Below, in pieces: positions 44,185 to 55,754 of a stretch of DNA of 64,000 nt. The notes beneath the pieces are model-generated. The model did not search any database and was not told the DNA's origin. It saw only the letters and a list, made by a program, of their open reading frames with translations. Made by a program: the position numbers and the translations under genes. The stretch spans positions 35,602,914 through 35,666,913 of the forward strand of contig NC_016132.3 of assembly GCF_000005505.3 (NCBI RefSeq), read 5' to 3'. How positions within the stretch are numbered: the first letter of the stretch is position 1; each line of letters opens with the position of its first letter. The DNA is from Brachypodium distachyon (Eukaryota; Streptophyta; Magnoliopsida; Poales; Poaceae).

Positions 44185-44585
44185 CTAGCTAAGCGTCCGT
44201 GCGTTGCAACGGATAGACTACATCTTAGTTTTTTCATGTTTGTTATTCTTCTTTGCAAAGTTATGAGACATGAGATTTGCCATCATATTTGTGGGCGAGT
44301 TTGTACGAGCGCCGAATTGATTGTTCTGGCGTGTTTTCTTTTTCTGATCGGCAGAATTGAGAAAGTGTTATTTGTTTTGGACGAATGAAAATAATCTGAA
44401 AATGCAGTTTCCTTTTTCTGGACGAGTTTCCTCTTTCTGAGCGGTAACAATAATCTGGGATGCAGTTTCCTTTTTCTGCTCTCGGTGGCAGAAGGGAACC
44501 ATTTTTTTACACTGATTTTTTTCGCTCCAGGTTGGGACGACGTACGAGGGACGGACGCCAACTGCAAATCAAGGAACAGTAAAGA
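44185..44585 (-). mobile_element. Helitron 3, 401-bp non-autonomous
   Basis: Read on the minus strand it starts TCTTTACTGTTCCTTGATTT (at 44,585) and ends CTTAGCTAG (at 44,185), with ccgttgcaacgcacgg ending 12 bases before the terminus. The flanking host bases are A and T as expected. The first 20 bases and the hairpin match Helitrons 1 and 2. Unit 1 lacks it at the paralogous place. No coding content. Confidence 0.85.
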
Positions 44586-45534
44586 TAAAGACTATTACGG
44601 GTATGTTTCACCGAGCACCGGCGAAACGTACATATATCTTTACACTTGAAAACTACCGTTTGGATACAGTGGTTTCAGAGATGGGTTGTACTAGTTCTTG
44701 GTTCTTCAGAAGCCGATGCCATGCCCCGTCACGCCGGAGTTGCTGAGCGTGGAGGATCTGACGCTGGAGACCAAGCCAGGTGCCCTCGCTCCGTCAGGTC
44801 GTAGTTGATGTCGTCTCCTTACCTCTGGAGCCACCGAGCATAGAGAAGAGAACAAGGTCGCCTGGCCCTCGCCGCCGTCGAGGTTGCACGGCAGCCTGGA
44901 CGCCCGGCCGAGCTTCTGGGCTCGTGCTCGGCTCGCCTGGGCTCGACCTCAGCCCGGTATATCAAAAGCCAGAGCCGAGTTTGCTTTTTGGGCTCGTTTC
45001 TATTTTCCTGCCGAGCCAGGAAGGATCGGTTCGGGCTGCTCGGCGAGCCCAAAGCCTAGAAGATTTTCAGCTCAGCCCATCGACTCCCGCAGCCCACAGG
45101 CGGCCACAGCCCATGGCGTGAGGACTCCGACTTACGTCTGTGGGCTGCGGGAGTCGGTGGGCTGCGGGAGTCGGTGGGCTGGGCTGAAAATCGAGACTTG
45201 TGGGCAGTACTAGTTTTACGCATACAATACGTCGAAGCCAAGGATGCAATTTCTTTTCCAATCGCACGATGAGGTGAAAGCCCGAGTCTTTTCTGGCCGT
45301 GCGTGGACTTCGGTCGGCCCAGGTCAAGCGCGGCGCCCTATAACATGTGACAAGCGCTGTTCCCAGGACAGACCTATTTTGGTTGCATCGATCTAGCACC
45401 ACCACACGTCGCCGATCGATCGACATTACCGCCGCCGTTCGCCACGAGCCACGGTTGCTACTGCCGCGCCGTCGTTGTAGTGGTACGGTGCTAGTGCTTT
45501 TTCTTCTGAATTACTCTTCCAATACAATGCTTGT
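44586..45534 (+). other. Unit 2 intergenic region with a long hairpin
   Basis: 44,985-45,360 matches 10,120-10,440 of unit 1, and 45,372-45,534 matches 15,700-15,850. 44,600-44,980 is absent from unit 1 and unassigned. A strong inverted repeat lies at 45,062-45,192. No gene seen. Confidence 0.5.
45062..45192. repeat. Long inverted repeat (hairpin)
   Basis: The left arm 45,062-45,099 (gattttcagctcagcccatc to gcagcccacag) is complementary to 45,138-45,192, except that the right arm contains a 17-base direct duplication, gggctgcgggagtcggt. The loop is about 38 bases. The unit 1 paralog has only the left arm. Confidence 0.85.
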
Positions 45535-46805
45535 CTCGTGCTTGCGGGTGCTCGTGCACTATATGGGTGGCCAAGGCGCACACCCATAAATGGCAAGTCA
45601 TATCCCTCTTACCTAAAATAGAAAAGTGTCGGTCCCCGGGTACTCCCTCGCGCTTCCCCCTTATTCTCCGCGCGTCAAATATCTGGCTGTCATGTCAGGC
45701 TGCCAAAAGAACTTGCCCTTTATCCAAGCAAAAAGAAACAACTCTGCGGACCTCTGCTTGCTTTTTCGTTCTCATCCCCTCCACGATCCCATCTTCTCCT
45801 CTGTCATCCCAAGTGACTTTCTGGACACCATGATTTACTACTTCGTAGCAATCAAAGTTGCTTAAGGGATTGCTAGCGAGCAAAAGGTCCTCAAACCACC
45901 CTGATTTTGTTGGTATTTCAGCATAGCACTTCTCTAGTCAGTACAAGTACATGAAGATAAAACCACTTTTGCTGATAAAAATGGCCTGAGGCTTTGTAAA
46001 AATCACAGACACAGAGATCCATGCACCACAAATTTGCTTATCTACCCAGTAGATAAAACCTAATCAAAGTTGCTTCTAAACTGGTAGAAATCACAGGGAC
46101 AGAGATCCGTGCCCCCACAAAACTGTTTATCTAACAACAGTCAAATAAATAAAAAAGAGAAACACCCAGTAGATCCATCTCGTAGTCATAGTTGCTGGAG
46201 AGAAAACTGTGGCAAGATAAAGTGTAAAGAGTTGTAGCACGCTGCTATAACCCCGTGTTGGACACCTGTTAGCTACAGAAAACACAAAAAAGCAAAAAAA
46301 AAAAAGTTAGGTGCACTATATTGCAAAGGTGTAAGGTGTATATTGCAAAAGGTGCACTATACGGAAAACACAGAAAAGAAAAGCAAAAAAAGCACTTAGG
46401 TGTGCTCGGCGTTTCCGATATTACAAGTATGTTGCCCAAAAACAGAAAAGAGAAAACAGATGCACTGTAGCCGTATGATTACTTAGGTGACTCTTTATCC
46501 TCACTGCTGCTTTGTTCTTTGCGAGAAAAGACCACTAAACAGTAAACACACATAATTCTTTTGTTCCCTAATATCAACATTTGATCTTGTCATAGTCAAA
46601 CCTTATGTTTTGTTGCTTCTTGTTACTTCTTTGACCTTGGTACTTCCATGTCTAAAAAAAGCAAGCTTCCTGAGGAAATAGAATCCGGCAAACATGCTTT
46701 ACTTAAAGGCAAGAAAGCTCCAAAAAAGGAAGGAGAAGAGAAACGATTAAACAGACAAATTATTCTCCTTATGAATGCAACTTGAAATTCAAAAAATAAG
46801 CGAGG

Positions 46806-47580
46806 AGGCAACTTTTACTCCAGAAAAGTTGGGCTATGAAAAAACAACTTAGTGTCAACTATAACCTGATATTATGCTTCTTAGAATAAGCAAATTCTAA
46901 GTCAACATGTAAGCTAGGGAAGCAACTTTTATTCTAGAAAAGTTTAGTGAAGTAAAAAAGCAAAACTTAGTGTCACCTATAAACTGAAATTATGCTTCTT
47001 AGCAATGCGGCTCCTAAATCAATATTTAAGCTGAGAAGCAACTTTTACTCCAGAAAAGTTTTGTCAAGTAAATACAGCTTAGTGTTATAAACTAAAATTA
47101 TGCTTCTTAGGAATGCAACTGTCAAGTCAAAATTTAAGCTTACAAGCAAATTTTATTCTAGACAAGTTTGGTGAAGTAAAAAGCAACTTAGTTGGCAACA
47201 TAAACTGAAATTATACTTCTTAGGAATGTAACTTCTAAGTCAAAATTTAAACTGAGAAGCAAAATTTACACCTCAAAAGTTAATGCTTTCTTAGGGATGC
47301 AATTCTAAACGCAAATTAATGCTTTCTTAGTGATGCCATTCTAAAGTCAAAATTAAGCTAGGAAGCGACTTGTGTCCGAGAAAGTTTGTTGTAACAGCTT
47401 AGCACCCACCAGAGCTGTAATTATGCTGATTAGGATGCACCTACTAAACTCAAAATTAAGCCAGGGGAGCAACTTTCACTCCGAGAAAACTTGGGTGACG
47501 TAAAAGCAACTTAGTATCGCCAGAACTGAAATTATGATGATTAGGATGCAACTTGAAAACTCAAATTTAAGCTACCAAGA
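46806..47580 (+). repeat. Degenerate tandem array, unit about 105-115 bp
   Basis: About seven diverged copies carry the recurring strings aagcaacttttactccagaa, aacttagtgtc, aattatgcttcttagga and aagtcaaaatttaagct (for example near 46,810, 46,919, 47,035, 47,141 and 47,250, then shorter copies to 47,580). Non-coding. Confidence 0.75.
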
Positions 47581-48489
47581 ACTCAAGTGTCAGCATTTAG
47601 GAATAAACCTCAAATGAACACAATGAATTGCAAGCTAACTCTTGAGCCCCAAAAATTGCTTGTGTCATCAGATTAAATCTGATCTGCAAGAGGCTTTGCC
47701 TAGTATGCATTTGCAGGCTCTCACTCAATAAAAATCACAAAGTAAATCCGATGAGTTTAGCTCTTAGCCCCTATCTGCTAGGGGAGAAAACCGATATAAA
47801 ATTGCATAAAAATTAGCTTAGATTGGGGCGGTTTTGGGAAGTATGTGAGAGGATCTAACCTTGATAACCCAACGGAACAGTATACGTGGCCTGCCGTGCT
47901 CAATGTGCTCGCCATCCTCAATGCCCCCTGTATTAAAACGAGGGACCTATAGGGCCTATATAGGACATAGAATGGTCGAGTATATTGAAAAGCCAGTGCA
48001 AGCATGGGTTGAGTCCAATTTTTTTATTTTAGGCAGGGGAGTCACCTCTTGTCTTGTGCCTCTAGGACGCCTACACTGATCCCAGTATTCTCGGGCACCT
48101 ACAAACAAATAGATAGTGCAAACACAAATTAACAAAAATGATTAGCTAGGGGCTTTGTAAAAAAGCAACTTGAGCGTGCGCAGGGGGAGCAAAAACACCA
48201 AACCCGCAACAAGTTGTTGACCCCTGAAACGACTACTCCTGCATTTTCAGCTAGCAGAATTTGGCCCCCCTGTGATTTTCATCTTCCTCGTTGAGGAATT
48301 AAATCTGCAGATTTATCTTCTTCAAGGGCTCCCCCAGGTGCTTCGTCTTCGTTTGGATTCATGATATCAGCTGCAGAAAACACACTGGTAACCAAGCAAC
48401 AAAAGCCCTTATAGAACATATAACATCAACAAAAACTACAAGCAAACAAAATATTCTGCTAACACACACATTAGCTCTCCATACAATCT

Positions 48490-49010
48490 TTTTTTTTTGC
48501 CGAGGTCAAATAGCAGGAGAGCTTCCTACTGTATTAAATAAACTCAAAAAGGGCTACAAGGTTACATACAAATTTATATGCCGGAGCAAAGAAAAGAAAG
48601 GGGGAAAACCCCAAAAGCTAGAGCAAGGAAACTATCAGAGACAACTTGCGTTTAAAAGTCTCCTCGGAGGTTCTATAAAACAGCGATTCTAAATCAGCTT
48701 TGAGCCTTGCATGCCAAGATGGAATGGAAGTTGTAGTGTCGTAAAAAATCTTGGCGTTGAGTTCTTTCCAAATAGCCCAAGCCGTGAGGGTAAAAAATTT
48801 CCCAATATATTCCTCTGTTCCACACAGCGTTCGCCTCTCAGCAGCAGCAGGTGCATGTCCCAGGAGATGCCCAATTCAGCCCAGCAGCTCTGACTAAATG
48901 GGCAAGCAAAGGGGACAGGCAAAGCACACAATTCCAGTCAGTGGGAAGAGCGAAATGCTTGCGCCTGAGCATGTTGCTTGCAGTGAGTCTATCAATAGCA
49001 AGCAACCAAA
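48490..49010 (-). mobile_element. Truncated LINE tail
   Basis: The poly-T at its left end (48,490-48,498) marks a minus-strand A-tail. It is flanked by a 15-bp duplication with one mismatch, ctctccatacaatct / ctctctatacaatct (48,475-48,489; 49,011-49,025). It encodes the end of a LINE ORF2, including a PFACPFSQSCWAELG segment typical of the zinc-finger tail. Confidence 0.85.
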
Positions 49011-50255
49011 CTCTCTATACAATCTACACAGGCTATAGGCTCTGCCATCTTAAAAAACCTTGCAGGCTCTGTACCATCTCCAATATGAACTGTGTTAGCT
49101 CATATTGGACCAAAAAAGCTTGCATGTGTTTGCCAGGCAAATTTCTGAAGCAAAAACAACATCTAGGCTGGGCAAACACATCTGAAAAAAATGGGCGCGT
49201 GACATTAGCTCTATAACATCTACAGAACTATACAGGCTCCATAACATCTACAATCCCTTGTAGGCGCTAACCCATCTACAATGAACTAAGTTACCTCATA
49301 CGGAGTATTGCACACCAAAAACTTGCCTAAGTTTTGGAGGAAAAATTCTGAAGAAAACAACATGAAACAACATCTAGGTTAGGCAACACATCCTGTGTCC
49401 TACACACTGAAAATGCACGCATGAATTTGCCCCCCAAAGCAAACTACTCCGAGGGAATCGAAATCCCCAGCAGCCTAAAAAATCGCGAACGCTTATATCC
49501 AACCCAACAACTGCAAAACAAGCACAAACCCTGCGGGATTTAGACGGGAAAATTACTTAGGTAAAAATGCTCGATTAATCTCCCAGCGCTGCTCGATCCG
49601 TCTAGTCGAGCACGATGCGATGCTCGAGCCCCCAATCTCTTCTCAAACACAAAACAGTACGCGCCCCTGACCTACCCCCGCAACATGCAGTTCCACCTTC
49701 CGACCAACCCAAACCTTCGAACTCACCGGAGTGCTCCCTTCGTCGCCGTGGAGAAAAACGCCGCCAGCCGCGCCGCCCCTCGTGTGGTACCCCGCGACGC
49801 GCGCCTCACACGCGCAGCTCCGAGTTCAGGGCCGCTCGCCGCCGAACAAGACCGCCGGCCCGAAATCGCCACTGGAAGCGCCGGCGGGGAGGAGAAAAAT
49901 GAAGACGGGAAAAGAGGGTGGGGACCGTGGGGGAAAGGGAGGAAGCTGAGCAGCGCCTCCAAAGAAGACGCCAGCAGCTGGGCCCCACTTGAAAACATGC
50001 TTCAAGTCTTGTCCGAGAAGCGGCGCGCCGGTAAGGAATCGATCGTGCGGTCGGCTTCGCATTGGACGGCCCTGAAGCGTGTGCGCCTGAAGACGGCAGA
50101 AAGTGCATAGTCACTTTTAAGCATTTTTCTTTTGCCTAACTTACTGAGCACCGGCTGGGTTTTTTCTCTCTCAAAATTTTGTTATGGCTGGACGATTCTG
50201 ACTTGACATATATAGACTGAATCCTAAGCCTCTATGTCCCCTGTGCAGAGCAGGT

Positions 50256-51079
50256 ATGGCTGCGCCGTCAAAGCGCAATGCGCTGGTGAACGTGACAGTC
50301 GAGGACACCGACGCCCTCGATTGCGGCGTCTGCTGGCTCCCTCTCAAGCCGCCCATCTTCCAGGTACCAAACTTCTTTGTCCCTCGATCGATCTCATGTT
50401 AATTTGCTTGCGTACATCTAGCTCTGCCGATACACCGTAACAAATCGTGCATACATTGATGCATCTCGATCTCGATCTCATACATGTTTGCTTGCAGTGT
50501 CAAGTCGGCCACGTGTTCTGCCTGCCGTGCCGCGACAAGCTGGTCCAGACGTCGGCGCGATGCCCCGTGTGCGGCGGCGAGATCGTCGACGACGACGGGG
50601 CCTACCGGCGGAACCACGGCCTGGAGAAGCTGCTGGCGTCCATCCGCGTGCCATGCCCCAACGCCGCCCGGGGCTGCTCCGCAAAGCCAGCCTACTACGA
50701 CCGGCAAGCCCATGTCAAGACATGCCCCTGCCGGCCATGCCACTGCCCGGCAACAGCCTGCTGCTTCGCCGGCTCCAAGGCGAAGCTCCTGCAGCACTTC
50801 CCCTCCGTGCACAGGTGGCCCTTAACCAAGCTCACGCATCGGCGCTGGCAGGTGATCCAGCTCCGCCACGGCTTCAACGTCCTGGACGTCGGCGACTCCT
50901 ACGATGCCGCCAAGCGCCTTATCTGCCTGCTGCTGGTGGTGTCCAGCGGGCGGCGTCTTGGATGCGCCATCTACCCTGTGTGCCTGGACGCTGGCGGAGG
51001 CGGCATTGATGGATGCGACCTCGAGCTCGACGTCTCGCGGCACAACGACGAAACCGATAGTGGCGACTGCCCGGCCTAG
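50256..51079 (+). CDS. SINA-like RING-type E3 ubiquitin ligase A'
   Basis: Paralog of gene A, with exons 50,256-50,363 and 50,498-51,079 (229 residues). All eight RING ligands are kept (CGVC, CQVGHVFCLPC, CPVC) and the SIAH zinc finger follows. It lacks one Ala of the AAAKR run in A and has a few substitutions (for example CGGE for CRGE, and ACCFAGSKAK for ACGFAGSMAK). It ends at DCPA like A, and the same frameshifted C-terminal tail (FQFVMPKS) follows in another frame. The truncation is therefore ancestral to the duplication, and both copies have since kept an open frame. Predicted role: a cytosolic or nuclear ubiquitin ligase with a shortened substrate-binding domain. Confidence 0.85.
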
Positions 51080-53156
51080 AGGACCGCTTCCAGTTCGTCA
51101 TGCCTAAGTCTATTCGGCCGGACATGGAGGGGACTATCAAGGTTTCGGCATATGTTAGTTTTGTGTGCCCGGTCTCCTATAGTTTTTGTCGATATTCGAT
51201 GGTGTGAAAAGCGGCTCATTCGGTTTAAAGGAAAACAAAACACAGTAAAAGTGGAAAGGGAATGACTAGGCTATGTTGACTGTGTGATTAACAAATTCTT
51301 AGTCGATCTTGTCTCTACTAAGCACATTACCCTCTATTCTGGTCCAGTATTACACATGTAAGTTCAGTAATGATTTTTGATAGCTTTTTTTTAGCAAATG
51401 ATTTTTGATATCGGAAAGCATATACGCACATAAACTTTCACGTGCAATTTTTATATTGCACCTAAACTTTCACTTGCTATTTTTAAAGTTGCACCTAAAC
51501 TTTCACGTGCTATTTTTTAAATTAGGGGCATAACTCTTAAAATTACATTTGCACCGTTGATGCAACTAAGAAAATTACAATGCAACTGAATAAACATCAG
51601 TTAATACGCTAGGGTTGCACAAATAATATGTGAAAATTTGTGTTTGATGATAAAAAAAAACAATAGAAACAAAAAAAGATAAAGCGAAGAAAGAAAAAGA
51701 AAAATACTTACATAAAATTGGCGTGATGAAGAATCGAACAGCAAACCTCAATCAAGACCTCCAATAGATGACCACCAGACCAGCAAGATGATTCTAATTA
51801 GTTGTGAACGTTGCCTTATTTATTTTGCTCAAACTATCAGTTTTCTCCTTATTGCACAAATCTTGATGCCTGACCCAACGTCCCACATGCGTCGACCGAG
51901 AAAAACTATTTCTCAGGCGACTGCTCGCTAGCAGATTCTAAGTGGAAAACATAGGATTGTGTACTTGCCATCCTAAGGAATGGTTTTTGCTTCATTCGTT
52001 TGGAAAAAAGAGGTTGGATCTTATGTTCATTTTCTTTCAAAAACATAGGAAAAGTACCAAAAATCAGCCAGCGGAAAAGATAAGTGCCCGTAAAAAATAA
52101 GTGCTTGATCGTCACATCTAGGCTCGCTGGTAATTAATTTGCTCATCTTGAACTCTTTTTTAGGCCCAACTTGAACTCGATTGAACACACAAATCTCAGA
52201 GATACAAGAAAACACAGGAGGGCTGATCCTTCCGTTCCTTTTTCGGTTCAGGTAGCTCCTAGCTAGGGACAGTGGCGGATCTAGGTTTTTGAGACAAGGT
52301 GATTCAATGTATAAACTTTTATCCCAATATAAATTATAACCAGCAATTTTTTTACCTCAAACATACCAATAGTATTGAATTTGGGAAGAGAAAACCCCGG
52401 CATTGGAACAATTTTGCGATAATTTCAATTCGATCAATGTGCAAATCTTAATTCGATTCAATGAAAGACCGAGGAAAATGTCGCCGTCTCCGTGTAAGCT
52501 GCTGCCCCGTCGCATGCTCGCGTTGATGAATCGTATGTTTGCCGTCCGCTGGCAGTAAGCGATGATGATGACGAGAAATATGATGCGATGTTAGCTGCTC
52601 ATGCTCGTCTGCTCGGCAAAAATACGATACGATGCCAACTGCTCGTGATCGATCGCTAGACTGCTACAAGGTCCGATCTGATGTGGTGATGCGTACACTA
52701 CACAACAGAAAGAAGACGAGAACTGGCCGGAAAGATGGACTATTTGCTCGGAATGATTTTTCATGTTTGGTGGATTTAAGATACACTAATGTATATGTAT
52801 ACGGGCTGTATGGACCACCTGGCCACCCTATGTATCGGCCGGTCGCTAGGGAGCACCGTTCTGTTTTCTTTTTCTTTGTTTTGAACTGCCAGAGATAGCC
52901 CGGGTTTAATTTGTTGTCCTTCATACGCAGCGGTTAAATTTGGAGAGAAAAAAATTCAGGTAGATAGCCTCCGTTAAAAATAAAAAGGAAATAAAAACAG
53001 GTAGCTAGATAACGAGGCAGGAGGCAAAAACCGAATCGGACCCAACGTAAACACACGTACGTGGCAAGACGGAAACTAATCAAACTCGCCGCTCCAAGAC
53101 TTTGGCTCTATGTACACTCGTATATATTTCCCGCAAGGGAACCAAGATACGATACG
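51080..53156 (+). other. Intergenic region between SINA-like A' and B'
   Basis: Matches unit 1 at 16,836-18,714, except that the 242-bp repeat is single copy (about 51,486-51,716) and about 0.65 kb near 52,205-52,870 is unit 2-specific and unassigned. No gene found. Confidence 0.5.
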
Positions 53157-53486
53157 ATGGCGCCCCCGGCGTCGAAACGGCAGGCCCTGGCCAACGTGAG
53201 GGTGGAGGACGCCCGCGGCCTGGAATGCGGCGTCTGCTGGCTCCCGCTGAGGCCGCCCATCTTCCAGTGCGCCGTGGGGCACGTGCTCTTCCGGCCGTGC
53301 CGCGACAAGCTGGCCGCCGCATCCGCATCATCCAACAAGTGCCACGTGTGCCGCGCCCCGACAACCGGCGACAACAACAACGGCGGCGGCTACCGCCGTT
53401 GCCACGACATGGAGACCCTGATAGAGTCCATCATCTGCGTCCCATGCCCCAACACGCTGCGACGCCACGCCGGCCACGTCTCTATC

Positions 53487-53554
53487 TTTTTTTCTCGAAA
53501 ATGAAAATTTGTATTGATCTCAAATTATATGGAGCGATACAACCAAAGAATATC
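53487..53554 (-). mobile_element. LINE tail in SINA-like B', left part
   Basis: Poly-T followed by LINE 3' sequence matching 19,053-19,106 of unit 1. The element continues at 56,654 after the 3.1-kb insertion. Confidence 0.8.
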
Positions 53555-54599
53555 CTGACAATCTAAGAAGGAGACGTGCCCAGCGTTGTCTTAGCGTGCG
53601 GCGCGCTCCGAGATTTGTGCAACGACATCGAGAAGAGCACAGTACGCCCGAATATTCTCATCCCGATCTCCTCCCCCGATCCTCCTCTCTCCTCCTCCCC
53701 CGATCTCATCCTCCCGATTGCTCTTGTCGGCGGCGTGTGGCTCGCGGAGCGGCGGCCGCAAAGGGCAGCGGCGTGCGGGGTGGCCTAGGAAGAGCTGCGG
53801 CGGCGTGGGGTGGGCGGGCGGCGCGCGGGGCGGCGGCCGCGAGCTCCGACGCTACCTCTCCCCCGCGCCCTCTGTCTATTTTCCTCCCCATCCCATCTCA
53901 CGGAGGAGCAGCAGCATAGGCCGGGGCCGGAGCAGGGAGGTCGCGGTGGCGGAGCAGCGCACGCAGCGGCGGCAGCGAGCCCCGTGGGCCGTGTTCGGGG
54001 CAGGGAGGTTAGGGGACGGAGCAGCGGCCGCAGTGGCGGCAAAGCCCCTCGGGCCGAGGCCGGAGCAGGGCACGGCGATGCGTCGCCGCGGGCGCCCGTG
54101 GCGGCGGTGAAGAAAACCCATGGCGGGGCAGATCCTGCGCATGAGCGGGCGCTGTGGCGCAGGAGGATGGAGGCGGAGTAGCGACGGGCCGCGGCGTCGC
54201 ACAAAGCATGCGTGACGGCGGAGCGGGAGGCAAGCGCGGCGGCGGCAGCGCGTGAAGTCCGGCCTGACGCCCCACTGCCACCCTCCTTCATCCCGAGCAG
54301 GTCCACTACGACACTACATGCACGGCCTTCCCCTGCAGCTCCTCGACCTGCTGGCTGCCGCCAACTCGGCCCATACGCTAATGGCTGCACCGCCGTCGGC
54401 GACCAGTGCGAGCGTCGCGTTTAGGGGCTGTTTGGTTTAGCGCCTTTGCCTGTCGTTTGGTTTAGCGCCAGCATTTTGGCGAGCAGCGAATTCGTTCGCC
54501 TAGGATCTGGCGAGCCGTTGATTTGGCATGGTGGCGCGGCCTCGGCCGGCGCGTACATCTCGCGGCGTGCTCACCCTCAACCGGCCAGCTCCTAGATGC

Positions 54600-54975
54600 A
54601 AAATAAGCTGGCGACCAAGCGATAACCTGGTAATCAAGTGGCATTAACCTGATAAATAAGTGACTATAACTCGGTAAAACGGTGACAATAATTCGGTAAA
54701 ACGGTGACGATAACCTGATAACCAAGTGATATTTTAAGTTGGTAAAACAGTGACAATAACCTGGTGACAAAGTGATCTTAACCCGGTAAACAAGTGATTT
54801 TTAACATGGTAACCAAGTGATTTTTTAAACTTGGCCAACAAGTGAACATAACCTGATAAACAAGTGATATTAACATGGTAAACAAATGGGCATAACTCGG
54901 TAAACAAGTGAGTATAACCTGATAAATAAGTTAGCATAATCCAGTAAACAAGCGACCATAACTTGGTAATTCTAA
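54600..54975 (+). repeat. Degenerate minisatellite, unit about 22 bp, block 1
   Basis: About 16 imperfect copies of a motif like ataacctggtaaacaagtga, each varying by a few bases. Not coding. Confidence 0.8.
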
Positions 54976-55754
54976 CGAAAAGAAAAGTTGTCTAAACATA
55001 TCAATTTGTAGATCTTGGGATGATTAAACTAAGGTGAAAACAACTCGTCACTCGGCTGCACTGTTTAGGAGATAAAGAAGTTTCCAACAGAAAATCATGT
55101 GGATTTAGGTAGACCAGACGGACGCCGCGTGCTAGCAGTAGGGTTCGACGGTCGCCTTGTCGAGGCAAGCGCTGATAACGGGCGCCGCATGCTAGAACAT
55201 GAGTGCGCACGCCGCCCATAATTTTGTCCACCAAATTAAATTTTTATGCACCTCAATAAATATGTCTAATTTAGAAGGACGGAACTTTATTATCAAATTT
55301 TTATAGGCAGCAAAAAATTATCTCTAATTTAGAAGGCTGGACGGTGCTACGATGTGCTCAGTGCTCTACTACGATCAGCCAGCGAGGCTGGACGGGCTGC
55401 ACCAGCACTACTCTTGGGGTAATCTGGTGTTGTTGGGCCAGGCTGCTGGATTATGGGGCACGATACGAAAGACCACGTAGACGCACGCGGGCGCGGGAAG
55501 ACCGTGGGGGCGCCGTACGCTAATTAGCGTGGGCACGGTCGCCCTATATATAGTCCAGTGCGGCACGTGACTCTTCAATTTTGGGTATTACTTGTTGTAT
55601 GATGCTCCTTGAAACTTATCCTCGCTAAGACTTCGCCTTATGAAATGCATATCTTTTCTTTCAGTACTTGCTCATGTCGACCCGATTAAAAATAGATCGA
55701 TGAAAGAGAATTAATGAGCTCAACTTAATCCGTTTGATAATGTGATTCGTCATA

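Larger units (their letters stand above)
45535..50128. other. Unit 2-specific insertion of about 4.6 kb, type unknown
   Basis: Unit 1 runs continuously from caatgcttgt to ttttgcctaa (15,842-15,870), but in unit 2 these are 4.6 kb apart. Contents: AT-rich DNA, a degenerate tandem array (46,806-47,580), a LINE tail (48,490-49,010) and a GC-rich end (49,600-50,100) with overlapping open frames and no known motif. I found no clear terminal repeats or target duplication. Confidence 0.6.

Noticed and set aside
49615..50110. GC-rich open frames (about 100-140 codons) as genes
   Set aside because: Frames overlap on both strands, are Arg/Pro/Ala-rich as expected of GC-rich DNA, and contain no domain.
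45535..50128. CACTA transposon, because cactatatggg occurs near the left edge and tagtc near the right
   Set aside because: The ends are not matching inverted CACTA/TAGTG repeats and no 3-bp duplication is visible.
53596..54440. Long overlapping open frames, up to 201 codons, as protein genes
   Set aside because: Low-complexity Ala/Arg/Pro sequence in several frames, within a mobile insertion; no conserved motif seen.
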